NCBI GenBank assembly: GCA_011525685.1
Contig: WYBW01000136.1
Coordinates: 1 to 54,238 of the forward strand
DNA from: Verrucomicrobiia bacterium
GTDB lineage: Bacteria; Verrucomicrobiota; Verrucomicrobiia; Limisphaerales; JADLHS01
Direction: 5' to 3'
DNA: 54,238 bases
Position numbers and translations under genes: made by a program. The notes under the pieces are model-generated. The model was not told the DNA's origin, ran no database searches, and worked only from the letters and a program-made list of their open reading frames with translations. Below are positions 1-9,671 of the stretch, piece after piece (position 1 is the stretch's first letter; every line of letters begins with the position of its first letter).

Positions 1-57
1 GGCGTTGAGGTTGATGACCGTCAGAAAGTCCGGCTGGGCTTGAGGTTTTCCGCGCAT
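1..57 (-). CDS. Partial CDS at left edge, possibly the N-terminus of a transposase
   Basis: Reading leftward from an ATG at 57 gives an open frame of 19 codons that runs off the window. It begins MRGKPQAQP and continues with DFLTVINLN. This opening resembles the first residues of IS4/IS5-type transposases (MRGK..., then a hydrophobic stretch before a DHPLR-type motif), but the diagnostic part lies outside the window. The frame is divergent from the LysR gene, with 78 bp between the two starts. The function is a guess from a very short match; the open frame and start codon are what is seen. Confidence 0.3.
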   Translation of the reverse strand, partial: MRGKPQAQPDFLTVINLNA

Positions 58-135
58 GGATTTCAGACGCAAGTCAATGCGGCCTGTTCAAATTTGCGTG
101 AGACTATTTCAACAACCTGCTAGGCGAATAACCGC

Positions 136-1098
136 ATGGGTGATAACTGTCCAGTCATGATTGACGACCTGCTCCAGCAGGGCGGCTTGTCCCTGGACCG
201 GCTGCAAAGCTTCTGCCGCGTGGCGGAGGCGGGCGGCGTCACCAAGGCCGCCAAGGGCGATCCCGCGCGGCAAAGCCTGTTCAGCCGGCAGATCAAGGAG
301 CTTGAGGAGTTCTTCGGTGTTGAACTTGTTCGGAGGAGCGGACGCGGCGTGTCGCTCACGGAAGCGGGTCGCCGATTACACGTGCTGGCCCGGGAACAAC
401 TGCTTGGTCTGCGAGACTTCAAGCGTGAGTGCGCGGAGGAGCGGACCCAACTCACGCTGGCGGCGGGAGAGAGCATCATCCAGTGGGTTTTGCTGCCAGG
501 GCTCGCGCGAATGCCCATGCCGCCCAACATCACTTTGCGACTCGTGAACCTGTCGAGCGCCGAAATCGCGAGCGGGCTGGCGGACGGAACTCTGGACGCG
601 GGCATAGTCCGGGAGGATGTGCCAGGGAAACTGGAAGCACTGGCGCTCGGAACCATGAACTTCTGCTTGTTCGTTCCCTCACCGCTCCTTGCGGCGAGAA
701 ATCCTGGTGCTCTGACCGCCAGAGAACTTCGCCGCCTTCCGTTAGCCACGCTGGAAGGTAAAGGCGTTTTTCGGACGGAACTGGAGCGTTCCGCGCGGCA
801 CAAGAAAGTGGATTTAAACATCCAACTGGAGTTGCCCTCGTTCCCTTTGGTCGCCAAAGCGGTCCAAACGGGAATGTACGCAGGAATTTTGCCCGGCCTC
901 GCCCGCGGCGAATTCAAAGCCGATGCGGTTCAAGAATTCCAACTGCCGTGGCTCCGGCCATTGAGCCGGAAGATGGTCCTGGCCTGGAATCCAAGATTGG
1001 CGCGCATCCGGCCTCCGACTTCAAAAATCCTGCCCCTGTTGAAGACTGCGTGTTGCCTGGAGGCGGCTTCTCACACAGACGGGAATCGCTCTCGCTGA
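136..1098 (+). CDS. LysR-family transcriptional regulator
   Basis: A 320-residue protein with LysR architecture. The N-terminal winged helix-turn-helix spans about residues 15-75 (SLDRLQSFCRVAEAGG, then SRQIKELEEFFGVELVRRSG and SLTEAGRRL). An effector-binding periplasmic-binding-protein-like domain fills the rest. The HTH is slightly unusual in carrying AAKGDPARQSLFSRQI where most relatives have a shorter turn. An ATG at 157 (MIDDLL) is an equally possible start; neither has a clear Shine-Dalgarno sequence. The last 28 bp overlap the 3' end of the convergent MFS transporter gene. LysR proteins usually regulate a divergent neighbour, which here is the possible transposase fragment, so the target is unknown. 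Confidence 0.85.
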   Translation: MGDNCPVMIDDLLQQGGLSLDRLQSFCRVAEAGGVTKAAKGDPARQSLFSRQIKELEEFFGVELVRRSGRGVSLTEAGRRLHVLAREQLLGLRDFKRECAEERTQLTLAAGESIIQWVLLPGLARMPMPPNITLRLVNLSSAEIASGLADGTLDAGIVREDVPGKLEALALGTMNFCLFVPSPLLAARNPGALTARELRRLPLATLEGKGVFRTELERSARHKKVDLNIQLELPSFPLVAKAVQTGMYAGILPGLARGEFKADAVQEFQLPWLRPLSRKMVLAWNPRLARIRPPTSKILPLLKTACCLEAASHTDGNRSR

Positions 1099-2489
1099 GA
1101 CCCGCGTTTTACCCACAGCGCCTCGATTTCTTCAAGCGACCTTGCTTTCGTTTCCGGCACGGCCAGGGCCACGACCAGCACCAACACCACGCACATCGCG
1201 GCATACAGGTAGAACGGAAAGGCATGGTTGAACTTCGCCACCAGCACCGGGCTTTTGTCCATCATGGGAAACGTCTGCGAGACGACGAAGTTCGCGCTCC
1301 ACAGGCACAGCGTGGCGATGGACATGGCGCGCCCGCGAATCTTCGTCGGGAAAATCTCCGAGAGGATGACCCACGTCACCGGGCCAACCGACAACGCAAA
1401 GCATGCAATGTAGCCGAGGATGAACGCCAGCGTCCACGCGGCCGTCCGGCCCGATTGCGCCGCCAGTCCCATCGCCACCAGGCAAAGGCCCATGCCCGCC
1501 GCGCCGACGAGCATCAGCGGCTTGCGGCCCAGCTTGTCCACGGTCCAAATGGCGACGATGGTGAAGCCAAGGTTCACCGCGCCCACGACCACCGTTTCCA
1601 GCAAGGCGGCATCCACGGTCGAACCGAGTCCCTTGAAAATCTCCGTGCCGAAGTAGAGGAAGACATTGATGCCGGTGACCTGTTGCAGCACCGCCAAGGC
1701 CACGCCGAGGCACAGCACCCGCCGCAAGCCCGGTTGCAGCAGTTGCGCCAGCGAACCGCTCTCCCGCTCGACGGTTTCCTGGATCGCCCGCGTTTCGGCT
1801 TCGGCGAATCCCGCGCCGTCAATGCGCGTGAGGATGGCGCGCGCCCGGGCGGTTTGACCCTGCTTCACCAGCCAGCGCGGGCTTTCCGGCGCGAAAATCA
1901 GCAACACGAGGAACAAGGCCGATGGCGCGATGCCCGAGCCAAACATCCAGCGCCACGACGTGGTCACCTGCCACTCCGGGCTGCCCTGCCGGGCAATGAA
2001 ATAATTCACGAAGTAGATCAGCAGCATGCCGCTCACGATGGCGAACTGGTTCACCGAAACCATCCGTCCGCGAAACCGGGCCGGGCTGACCTCGGCGATG
2101 TACATGGGTGAAGCCATGGAAGCGATGCCCACTCCCACCCCCGCCAGGATGCGGAACACGACGAGTTGCGTGAGCGTTTGCGGCACAGCCGTGCCGATCG
2201 AGGACCCCAGGAACAAAACCCCCGCCAGCACCAGCGTCTTCTTCCGCCCCAGCCAGTCGCTGAACGCGCCAGCGAACGACACGCCGAGGACACAACCCAG
2301 CAACGCGGAGGAGGACGCCCAGCCTTTCATGGCCGGGGTCAAATGAAAGTGGGTTTCCAGAAAACCAATGGCGCCGTTGATGACCGCCGTGTCGTAGCCA
2401 AACAGCAGCCCTCCCAGCGCCGCGATCAGGCTGATGGCGGTCACATAAGCCGCGCTGCCGCGCTCGGCTGAAGCGTTTGATTCTTGCAT
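1071..2489 (-). CDS. Sugar porter family MFS transporter
   Basis: A 472-residue inner-membrane protein with 12 predicted helices, the usual size of the sugar porter (SP) family (XylE, GalP, GLUT relatives). Family signatures are all present: GGLLFGYDTAVINGA in helix 1, DWLGRKK after helix 2, PESPRWL before the central loop, QQVTGINVFLYF in helix 7, DKLGRKPLM, and PETKARSLEEIE at the C-terminal end of the bundle. It probably imports a monosaccharide with protons or by facilitated diffusion. A GAGG element lies about 7 nt before the ATG at 2489, which supports this start. It is tail-to-tail with the LysR gene and overlaps it by 28 bp. The substrate cannot be told from sequence. Confidence 0.92.
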   Translation of the reverse strand: MQESNASAERGSAAYVTAISLIAALGGLLFGYDTAVINGAIGFLETHFHLTPAMKGWASSSALLGCVLGVSFAGAFSDWLGRKKTLVLAGVLFLGSSIGTAVPQTLTQLVVFRILAGVGVGIASMASPMYIAEVSPARFRGRMVSVNQFAIVSGMLLIYFVNYFIARQGSPEWQVTTSWRWMFGSGIAPSALFLVLLIFAPESPRWLVKQGQTARARAILTRIDGAGFAEAETRAIQETVERESGSLAQLLQPGLRRVLCLGVALAVLQQVTGINVFLYFGTEIFKGLGSTVDAALLETVVVGAVNLGFTIVAIWTVDKLGRKPLMLVGAAGMGLCLVAMGLAAQSGRTAAWTLAFILGYIACFALSVGPVTWVILSEIFPTKIRGRAMSIATLCLWSANFVVSQTFPMMDKSPVLVAKFNHAFPFYLYAAMCVVLVLVVALAVPETKARSLEEIEALWVKRGSQRERFPSV

Positions 2490-2502
2490 CAGGACCTCGC
2501 TG

Positions 2503-2672
2503 AAATCCGGAGTTCCAAATCCAACTTCCGAAGGAAATCTGAAAATCGAAATCCGAACTCACCCCCCTGCTGAGGCGAAGTCAGGTTCGCCACCGGCCTC
2601 TCAAGCAATCAACTTCGCAGCGGGACTTCGAACTTCAGGCCACCTTCGGATTTCGGACCCCGGACCTCGGGC
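2503..2672. repeat. Degenerate repeats of the GGATTTCGGA type
   Basis: The gap between the transporter and the next gene holds several imperfect copies, in both orientations, of a short word related to CGGATTTCGGA (for example near 2530-2557 and 2649-2662). Similar words recur at 14008-14131. They look like debris of a dispersed intergenic repeat. No gene is seen here. Confidence 0.3.
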
Positions 2673-3932
2673 TTAATTCACCTTCCTGCCCAACACTTCC
2701 TCATACATGGCAATCAAGTTTTCCACCGGTGTCTGCGCCTGGATGTTGTGGATGGTGTTGAACACAAAGCCGCCGCCCTTGCCGAAAATGTCCACGCGCT
2801 CGCGAACTTCGCGGCTAACCTCCTCGGGCGTGCCGAAGGGCAGCGTCTTCTGCGTGTCCACGCCGCCGCCCCAGAACACCAGCTTGTCGCCGTACTTCGC
2901 CTTGAGTGTTGCGGCGTCCATGCCGACGGCGGAACATTGCACGGGGTTGAGGATGTCCACGCCCATCTCCACGAAATCGTCCAGCAGCGCCGCGACCGAA
3001 CCACAACTGTGGTAGAACGTCTTCCACTTCGTGTTCGCGTGAACCCAGTCGTTCATTTTTTTGTAAAACGGCTTCCACAAATCGCGGAACAATTTGGGCG
3101 AGGCGAACGGGCCGCGTTGCGTGCCGAAGTCGGTGCCGCTGATGATAATGGCGTCAATCTTGTCGCCCACCGCCTGACGCAGGAGCGCCATGTTTTGCAT
3201 CACGATCTCGGTCTGGAGCGCGAAAATGCCGCGGATGTATTCGGTGTGAGTGACGAGACATTCATACCAGAGTTGGGGATCGCGCACGCCTTTCGGGTGC
3301 AGCAGCATCATGCCGGGCACAATGGCGATGTCGCCCAAGCCCGCCTGGCCGAAATTAAGGATGATCCCAAAGTCGGTTTCCCGCGCCAACCGGTCCGCCT
3401 CGCGCTCGAAATACTTCAACTCCTCGTCGGTGAACACGGTGAATTGCTCGACCCAGTCGCGCGGATCGAGCTTGTCCATGTCGAGCGGCTCCTGGCGCAC
3501 GATGGCATCGAAGTAATAACCGCCTTTGGGCAACCGCCCGGAGGGCTGCGCCGTGCGGTCGCCCTTCGGATAAATCAACACGTCGCCATTCGTGTCGGTC
3601 GTGGTTTCAAACTGCGTGGAGACGAGCACCGCGGTGCCGTCTTGAAGCGTCCAGGGTTTCCAGCCGAGGTTTTTGTAACCGAAGATCGTCCCCTGCGGCC
3701 AGATGCCGACGACGTCAATGCCCAGCTTCGCGCGCACGTCATCATCCACGTCGCCGAGCAACTGCAACGGCTCGTGCATCCGCACCGGGCCGGGCGGAAA
3801 ACCGAGCGCGCGGCGCAACCGGCTGTAGGCGCTGGCAGAGATGCTGGTGACCCAGGTGGCGCCCAGATCAATCGGTGGACGATCCGTTTCCTTGTGGTGC
3901 AACGCCGCCCGCAGTCGCTCGCGCCCGGTCAT
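2673..3932 (-). CDS. Uroporphyrinogen decarboxylase (URO-D) family protein
   Basis: A 419-residue protein that opens like URO-D-fold proteins (MTGRERLRAALHHKETDRPP) and keeps the fold's late features: a HSCGS segment, DILNPVQCSAVGMD and GGGVDTQKTLP. It is longer than heme-pathway HemE (about 350 residues) and is in no heme operon. It belongs with the HemE-like methyltransferase group (MtaA/MtbA/CmuA relatives) that moves methyl groups between corrinoid proteins and thiols. The HSC motif is compatible with zinc binding of a thiol substrate. Such paralogues are common in Verrucomicrobia and Planctomycetes, and most lack a known substrate. The true reaction here is unknown, and no corrinoid protein gene is adjacent. 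Confidence 0.85.
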   Translation of the reverse strand: MTGRERLRAALHHKETDRPPIDLGATWVTSISASAYSRLRRALGFPPGPVRMHEPLQLLGDVDDDVRAKLGIDVVGIWPQGTIFGYKNLGWKPWTLQDGTAVLVSTQFETTTDTNGDVLIYPKGDRTAQPSGRLPKGGYYFDAIVRQEPLDMDKLDPRDWVEQFTVFTDEELKYFEREADRLARETDFGIILNFGQAGLGDIAIVPGMMLLHPKGVRDPQLWYECLVTHTEYIRGIFALQTEIVMQNMALLRQAVGDKIDAIIISGTDFGTQRGPFASPKLFRDLWKPFYKKMNDWVHANTKWKTFYHSCGSVAALLDDFVEMGVDILNPVQCSAVGMDAATLKAKYGDKLVFWGGGVDTQKTLPFGTPEEVSREVRERVDIFGKGGGFVFNTIHNIQAQTPVENLIAMYEEVLGRKVN

Positions 3933-4027
3933 AACGCAGTCAGGCTATGCGCGCGGGGCAGGGCAACCAAGCGAATTTTGCGCGACCGGAAACTCGCGCC
4001 CTTGCGTCAGCGGCCACGGACGCAAAC

Positions 4028-7000
4028 TCACGAGCCGCCAATTAGGAACACCCGCAAGCGATAAAACCGCTGGCCACCCCCCGCCTGCGCATCACTCACC
4101 GTGAGCCAGCCGGACTGCACTGCGGGCGGGAAGTCCGTGCGTGAGTCGAAGAGGATGGTCGGCGAAGACCAATCGGCCACGTCGCTCGTGGCTTCCACAA
4201 CGTAAGCGATGTCGTTGCGCCCGGGGTCAAACGGGAAGCGAATCGCGGGGGCGGAGGCGCTGCCGGCAAATCGCGGGGCGCGCTGCGCGGGATTGTCGGT
4301 CAGCCCCAGACCAAGCGCGTAGCGCAACAGATTGGGCACACCCGTGCCGTGCGGGTCGGCGCCGGGGCCGGACACCAGCGGATTGGCAAGATCCGCCGGA
4401 CTTGGAAACGCCGCCACCTGCCAGGCGGCAAACGTGGCCGGCGCGCCCCCGACACGCACCTCCACCATCCTCCCCTGAATCGGTCCCTGTCCAAAATCGG
4501 TCGCTTCGGCGACGGTGGTGAACTGCGCGTTGGTCAAAACTGACCAGCTTTGGTTGGCAAAACTGTGTCCGCCTTGAGCATCGGGAATGAACACCCGCTT
4601 GGGCACGAACGCGAGCGAAGCGGTGAGGTTTACCTCGAACGGCACAAACCAGCCGCCGCGGAAAACATCGCCCGAAACCGGCGCGCCGCTGAGATAAACG
4701 TCCAGTGACAGGGGTGCGACTGGCGCGGCTGGCAAAACCAGCAACCCGTTACCGGCGGCGGTCGGTTGCGCGCAGAGCGGCGAACCGGTTTTCCCGAACA
4801 CAAAGCTGTGGGTCACGCCGGAAATGGCCGGGACGCGCAGCAGGGTCTGGTGGAGTTGCAGGCCGCCGCTCCCGGAGATTTGACCCGCCTCGCCATGGCC
4901 GGTAACCCGTCCGGTTTCGCCCAACATCACCGGCGAGCCGAGCGTCCCCGCCAAGGCGAGGGCGCCGTTGGCCACGTAGATCGGCTGGGTAAAACCAGTC
5001 TGGTCGCCGCCGAGCCGCAACGTCCCCCCGCCGGTCTTGGTGATCGGATAAGGACCGGAAATCGCGCCGTTCAGGGCGAGCACGTTGCGGGCGCCGTCCA
5101 CGTGCAAATCCGCCGGTCCAATCAGTTGAATGGGACTGGTGACAATGGCTTCATTGTCCTGAGTGCCCGGATCGTAACGCAGCGCGCCCAGCTTGCCGAA
5201 AGCGCTCTGTTCTGGAATTTCCGGACCCCGGCCAGAGCCTTCGAGGAACAACGGGCCGCCAAACGTGTAAAAGCGCGGTCCTCCGGCATCGTTGGCGGAG
5301 ACCAACCGCAGTTGCCCGCCGGGGCGAACCGTAATCATGGACGAGGCCACGGGCGTGCCGGGCTGAGTGACCAGCAGGACGCCCTCCTCAATCACCGTGG
5401 CGCCCGTGTAGGTCTTGGCGTCACCGGTCAAGGAAGCCGCGCCCAGGCCGGACTTGATCAATCCGCCCGGACCGGACCAGTTGGCGCGCAGCCGCAACGC
5501 ACCGTATTCGAGGTGACCGAGAATGTTCGTCACATGAAGTCTGAGGTCGGAGGCCAGGGTGGTGCCGGCGAGAACCTCAAATTCAACGTAGCCCTCCGCC
5601 GTGCCACCGACCTCGACGATGGCGGGGCCGTTGGTGCCAAGAAACGTGAGCGAGTTGCCCGGGTCCTGATCGCGAACGCGGTTGCGGTTGGTGGAGCCGT
5701 CCTGCGGGAAGAGGATTTGGCCGACCGTGACCGGCGCGCGGAGATTGACGTTGCGGTCCGTGCCGTTGGCTGGCGGGATGATGGCGACGGCGCCCGGGCC
5801 GCTCGGGTAGGGCAGCGGGGCGCTGGACCAGTTGTCGCTCACCGTCCAATCCCCGCTCGCGGCGGGCAGGAAGGTCGGCGCCGGCGGCGGGATGAGGAAG
5901 CGCGCCTCGATCTCCGGACTCCACACGCCGGTGGTGCTGCGCACCCGGGCGCGGAGGGTTGTGGTTTGATTGACGGTAATCGGGCCGCTGTAAGCCTGGC
6001 CCACGACGGCCCCGCCGGGCGCGCGGGGGTCGGCGGCGTCGGTGGTGAAATAGATCGTGCCGCTTCCGTTGGGGTTGGACAAGCTGACCTGCGTGCCCGC
6101 GCTCACGATGCCGCCATAGTGACTGAACTCGGGAGCGAGCGTGGCCGGCCAGAGAGCCTGCTGGGTGAGCTGGGTGAAGAAGTTGGTGCGCCGCGTGTCA
6201 CTCACGATCCAGGTCTGGTAGAAACTCTCGTTCACCGTCGAGCCGATGGTTTCCTGCATGATCGGGTTGATGGCGTTGCGCAGCTCGATGAAGATGGCCT
6301 GCATGTTGGTTTTGACCATGCAGCCGCCGTTGAAGAAATGCTTCTGCACGCGGTCGGCAAACCGCAGCCGGAACTCCGGCGAAACGCGCAACAGCGTGTA
6401 AAGAGCGTGAATGTAACGGCTGGAGGTGGTCATCGCATCGTTGATGATCAGATCGCTGGTGAACGTGTTGTAGGCGGTGTCGCGCCCGGTGGTGCCAAAG
6501 CCGCCCTCGGCGTCCCACATGTAGAAGCGCCAGCGGCCCCGCGGGCTGCGTTCCCGCGCGGCCACCCAGTTGTTGTGCGGCCAGTCCCACATGGCGGCAA
6601 AGGCGTTGACGATGAGGTAATCAATGTAGTTGTCCACATCGAGGTAATCGTGGACCTGGAGATACCCGGCGGTGGTGGCCAGATTGTTGGAGCGGATGAC
6701 GGCGATGGTCTTCTTCCAGTGCAGGGGATCGCCGCTGGAGAACTCGTTCACCTGCTGCACGTCCCAGGCTTCCGTGCTGTTGTGATGCTCCTGCATGAAG
6801 CCCTCGCGCAGGCGTTCGCAAAGGTTGAAGTAGCCCTTGAAAACACCGTTGATGTACACCGTGTTGAAGATGCCGATGCTGCTCTTCTGGCCGGTGCCGA
6901 GATACAGGCGGCGCATCAGTTCATCCCGCACGAACGGGTTGCTGATGTCATTCTTGCCGGCGCGGATGCGCAGGTCCTGGAACCGCGTGACCGGCGAATC

Positions 7001-9415
7001 GCCGAAGAACGGATAATTCAACGGGCGCTCGCTCCATTCGGACCGGAAGAACAAATTGAACGACGGTTTCTGCGTGGCGGCCGTGGGCGTGAACCGCGAG
7101 GTGGGCGGGTCAGTGAGCCGATAGCGCGGACGCGACCACGGGCTGGCGGCGATGCGCAAGCCCAGTTCGGTGCGCAGCGGCTGGCCCGTGGGCGGATAAA
7201 ACTCGAGCGTGCCCGGTTTTTCAGAGGCGCGGCCGCGCAGCATCGGATAGTGGAACGCGAACGGGTCGCCATTGTTGGTCCAGATGTCGCTGACGTAGCT
7301 GCCGCCCCGGATGGCGAAGATGCCTTCGCCGGCCGCCGGACCGCCGGAACTGTTGGGACCGTAAAAGGTCAGCGCGGGATCGCCGCCGAGGCACAGCGCG
7401 GGCAGCGACCGCTTCGCCGCCGACTCGTTCAGCAGATACGTGTGAGTGATTGTCGCCGAGGGAATGGCGCCGTCCATCACCGCGCGGGCGCGGACGATGC
7501 GGTCGGTGGTGATCGCAATCGGGCCGGTGTAGAGCAGGCCGGGATTGGGTTCGCTGCCGTCCAAGGTGCAGCGAATCGTTGCGCCGGGGGTTGCGGTTGT
7601 CAGCACCAGCGAGAAGTTGCCGGTGTGGAAACCGCCCAGCACGCTGAACTCGGGCGCGGCGGGTGGCGGGGCCAGTGCCGGCCCCACGTTCGCGCCACCG
7701 GGAGTGGCTTGGGCGAGGAAGCCCCAATTCCCCTGCGCGTCCCGGCCATAGGAATAATGCGGATGCTGCGGCGGATACATGGAGGCCATTTCACTCACGA
7801 CGATGCCGTCCGCGTTGACCAAGCCGATGTATTCTCCCTGGGAGGCGAGGCTGAAGTTGGCGTGCAGATAAGTCGCGCCCTTGGCCGGCGAAGTATCCAG
7901 GCCCGTGGCCAAAACGAGCAGGAAGCCGCCGGCGGGGATGGTGGTATTGGTTGGAAACATCCACTTGCGCAAATTGCCCGCGTTGTCGGTCAGCGACCAT
8001 CCATCAAGGGTGACGGCCACGGCGCCCGCGTTGTGCAATTCGATCCAATCGTTCTCCGTGTCCGGCGACTCCTCCAGCGGGCCGACGTCCTCCTGCTCAT
8101 CTTCGAGCGCCGGTTCCTGCGTGCCGACGAAATAACTCACCTCATCCGTCGGCTGACACAGCACGCGCCCGCCGGCGCCGGTGGTTTCGAGCGTGACGCG
8201 GGCGATGGAGTCGGAACTGGTCAGGCTCACGCGGTGCAGTTGCACGCCCAGCACGTTGTCACCGCTGGCGAGCAGCGCACGCGGCGAGCCGAGTTCGATG
8301 ATCTCCTCCTGGCCGGTCACCGCGCCGCGGTTGTCGCCGTTGGCGTTGTGGAGTGAAGACGCCGTCACGTTGTGCGCCGTGGGAACCCCGGTCGTGCCCA
8401 CGTTGCGCCGCGCTACTTCCCGGCCGTTCAAGTACACGATCAGGCCATCGTCATAGTCAATCGTCAGGCGCAGCGGATGGTCCGAGGCCGCTTCGTCCGG
8501 CGAGATCGAAAACACCCGCCGCGTGTAAATCGAGGGCGTGATGTTGTAGGTCTGCGCATAAAGATTGAGGCCGAGGCTGTAATCGGGCGGGTTGGCGCCT
8601 TCGATGCCGACCGGGCCAGGCCCAACCGGCCAGGCGGCGTCGTTGAACTCGCGCGTCGCCCAAGCCACGGCGGCCTTGCCTTGGAGAAACTGCTGAAACA
8701 ATCCGTAATCGAGCACCCCACCCGAAGGCTCGGCCAGCCCGGGGAAGTATTTCCACTCGGACTGATGGCTTACCAACACATCACTGCCGGCGAGCTGGAG
8801 GTCGGCCTGAATCAGAAAATTGGCGCCCGCCGCCCCCACCAACGAATGGTTGTGCGCCTGGATGCAGAGCACGTTTTCCCCCGCCACCAGGCGCGAACTC
8901 GCCGCGCCGAGCGCGATGGTCTCGAGGCTGGGATTGCTCAGGTTGGTGTTGAAGGCTGTCTGGTCGTGGTAGGCGAACATGCCGGGATTGCCCATGTTGC
9001 GCCGCGCCACCTCCACCCCGTTGAGGAACGCGATGAAGCCGTCATTGTAGCGCACGAACAGTTGCAGCCCCGCGATGCCGGTGGCCTGCTCGGGCGTGAC
9101 GGTGAACCGCTTGCGCAGATAAAGCGACGCCGCCCGGTTCTGCATCTGGGCCGACAGGTCGGTGGCATTGGTAATGCCGCTGAACGACCCAAAACCGAAC
9201 GGCCCCGCCCCGGTGCTCCACAACGAGTCGTCATACGCCGGTGACTGCCAGGGCGTGGTGTTGCCCACCCGGGGATATGCTCCAGTCGCCCGCTGGAGCA
9301 GGCGGTCGGAGGTCGTGGCGACGATTTCGTTGATCACCACCTGCCCGTGCAACCAAGGAAGTCCCAATCCCAGGAGCAGCAACGGTCGAAGTAAGTGGCG
9401 GAAAACAAAAGCCAT
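4028..9415 (-). CDS. Giant secreted CotH-kinase / lamin-tail / autotransporter-repeat protein
   Basis: About 1795 residues. The start is placed at ATG 9415 because AAAGG lies 8 nt upstream; the GTG three codons earlier would leave no room for it. A signal peptide covers roughly residues 1-25 and ends near LPWLHGQ. Two similar DUF-like beta modules follow (each with DD/NDAAW and later FLNGxEVARRN or YLNGREVARRN). A lamin-tail domain lies around residues 455-560 (ENDWIELHN, LDGWSLTDNAG), then a chitobiase-like FN3 segment (CTLDGSEPNPG). A CotH kinase-like domain spans about 780-1090 (KPSFNLFFRSEW, HNNWVAAR, FYMWDAEGGFG). A second FN3-like segment (YFTTDAADP), autotransporter-associated strand repeats (TYTGATVIEEGVLLV) and a C-terminal domain ending in FYRLRVF complete it. 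CotH proteins phosphorylate secreted proteins in Bacillus; here the role is probably extracellular or cell-surface, but untested. Confidence 0.88.
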   Translation of the reverse strand: MAFVFRHLLRPLLLLGLGLPWLHGQVVINEIVATTSDRLLQRATGAYPRVGNTTPWQSPAYDDSLWSTGAGPFGFGSFSGITNATDLSAQMQNRAASLYLRKRFTVTPEQATGIAGLQLFVRYNDGFIAFLNGVEVARRNMGNPGMFAYHDQTAFNTNLSNPSLETIALGAASSRLVAGENVLCIQAHNHSLVGAAGANFLIQADLQLAGSDVLVSHQSEWKYFPGLAEPSGGVLDYGLFQQFLQGKAAVAWATREFNDAAWPVGPGPVGIEGANPPDYSLGLNLYAQTYNITPSIYTRRVFSISPDEAASDHPLRLTIDYDDGLIVYLNGREVARRNVGTTGVPTAHNVTASSLHNANGDNRGAVTGQEEIIELGSPRALLASGDNVLGVQLHRVSLTSSDSIARVTLETTGAGGRVLCQPTDEVSYFVGTQEPALEDEQEDVGPLEESPDTENDWIELHNAGAVAVTLDGWSLTDNAGNLRKWMFPTNTTIPAGGFLLVLATGLDTSPAKGATYLHANFSLASQGEYIGLVNADGIVVSEMASMYPPQHPHYSYGRDAQGNWGFLAQATPGGANVGPALAPPPAAPEFSVLGGFHTGNFSLVLTTATPGATIRCTLDGSEPNPGLLYTGPIAITTDRIVRARAVMDGAIPSATITHTYLLNESAAKRSLPALCLGGDPALTFYGPNSSGGPAAGEGIFAIRGGSYVSDIWTNNGDPFAFHYPMLRGRASEKPGTLEFYPPTGQPLRTELGLRIAASPWSRPRYRLTDPPTSRFTPTAATQKPSFNLFFRSEWSERPLNYPFFGDSPVTRFQDLRIRAGKNDISNPFVRDELMRRLYLGTGQKSSIGIFNTVYINGVFKGYFNLCERLREGFMQEHHNSTEAWDVQQVNEFSSGDPLHWKKTIAVIRSNNLATTAGYLQVHDYLDVDNYIDYLIVNAFAAMWDWPHNNWVAARERSPRGRWRFYMWDAEGGFGTTGRDTAYNTFTSDLIINDAMTTSSRYIHALYTLLRVSPEFRLRFADRVQKHFFNGGCMVKTNMQAIFIELRNAINPIMQETIGSTVNESFYQTWIVSDTRRTNFFTQLTQQALWPATLAPEFSHYGGIVSAGTQVSLSNPNGSGTIYFTTDAADPRAPGGAVVGQAYSGPITVNQTTTLRARVRSTTGVWSPEIEARFLIPPPAPTFLPAASGDWTVSDNWSSAPLPYPSGPGAVAIIPPANGTDRNVNLRAPVTVGQILFPQDGSTNRNRVRDQDPGNSLTFLGTNGPAIVEVGGTAEGYVEFEVLAGTTLASDLRLHVTNILGHLEYGALRLRANWSGPGGLIKSGLGAASLTGDAKTYTGATVIEEGVLLVTQPGTPVASSMITVRPGGQLRLVSANDAGGPRFYTFGGPLFLEGSGRGPEIPEQSAFGKLGALRYDPGTQDNEAIVTSPIQLIGPADLHVDGARNVLALNGAISGPYPITKTGGGTLRLGGDQTGFTQPIYVANGALALAGTLGSPVMLGETGRVTGHGEAGQISGSGGLQLHQTLLRVPAISGVTHSFVFGKTGSPLCAQPTAAGNGLLVLPAAPVAPLSLDVYLSGAPVSGDVFRGGWFVPFEVNLTASLAFVPKRVFIPDAQGGHSFANQSWSVLTNAQFTTVAEATDFGQGPIQGRMVEVRVGGAPATFAAWQVAAFPSPADLANPLVSGPGADPHGTGVPNLLRYALGLGLTDNPAQRAPRFAGSASAPAIRFPFDPGRNDIAYVVEATSDVADWSSPTILFDSRTDFPPAVQSGWLTVSDAQAGGGQRFYRLRVFLIGGS

Positions 9416-9455
9416 CACCGCCACCTTTCCACCGAACGTTTTTTCTCACAAGGCC

Positions 9456-9480
9456 AAAAAAGCCCGGACGCTTCCCGGGC
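9456..9480 (-). terminator. Rho-independent terminator
   Basis: On the minus strand the sequence forms a GC-rich stem (GCCCGG pairing with CCGGGC around a 7-nt loop) followed at once by six T residues. It lies about 190 nt after the stop of the small membrane-protein gene ending at 9672 and just before the CotH gene start, so it should separate these two transcripts. Confidence 0.75.
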
Positions 9481-9671
9481 GCACCCGGGGCAGCCACTCG
9501 TCACCCGCCTTGGAAGCCAAGCTCGTCCCGAGTCAACTGAACACGACCTTCGGTATCACCGGCCTGAGCAAATCGTCACTGCAGCGCGTGAACTGGTGGG
9601 GCAGTTGCGGGCCGCTCACGCCACCGGACCAGTTGAATGATCCACCAGCCTGGCCTGCGCGGTGGAACGGC

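Noticed and set aside
4766..8356. Open frame of 1196 codons on the plus strand, antisense to the CotH gene
   Set aside because: It mirrors the codon structure of the CotH gene and has no domain, signal peptide or plausible protein pattern. GC-rich genes commonly leave long open antisense frames.
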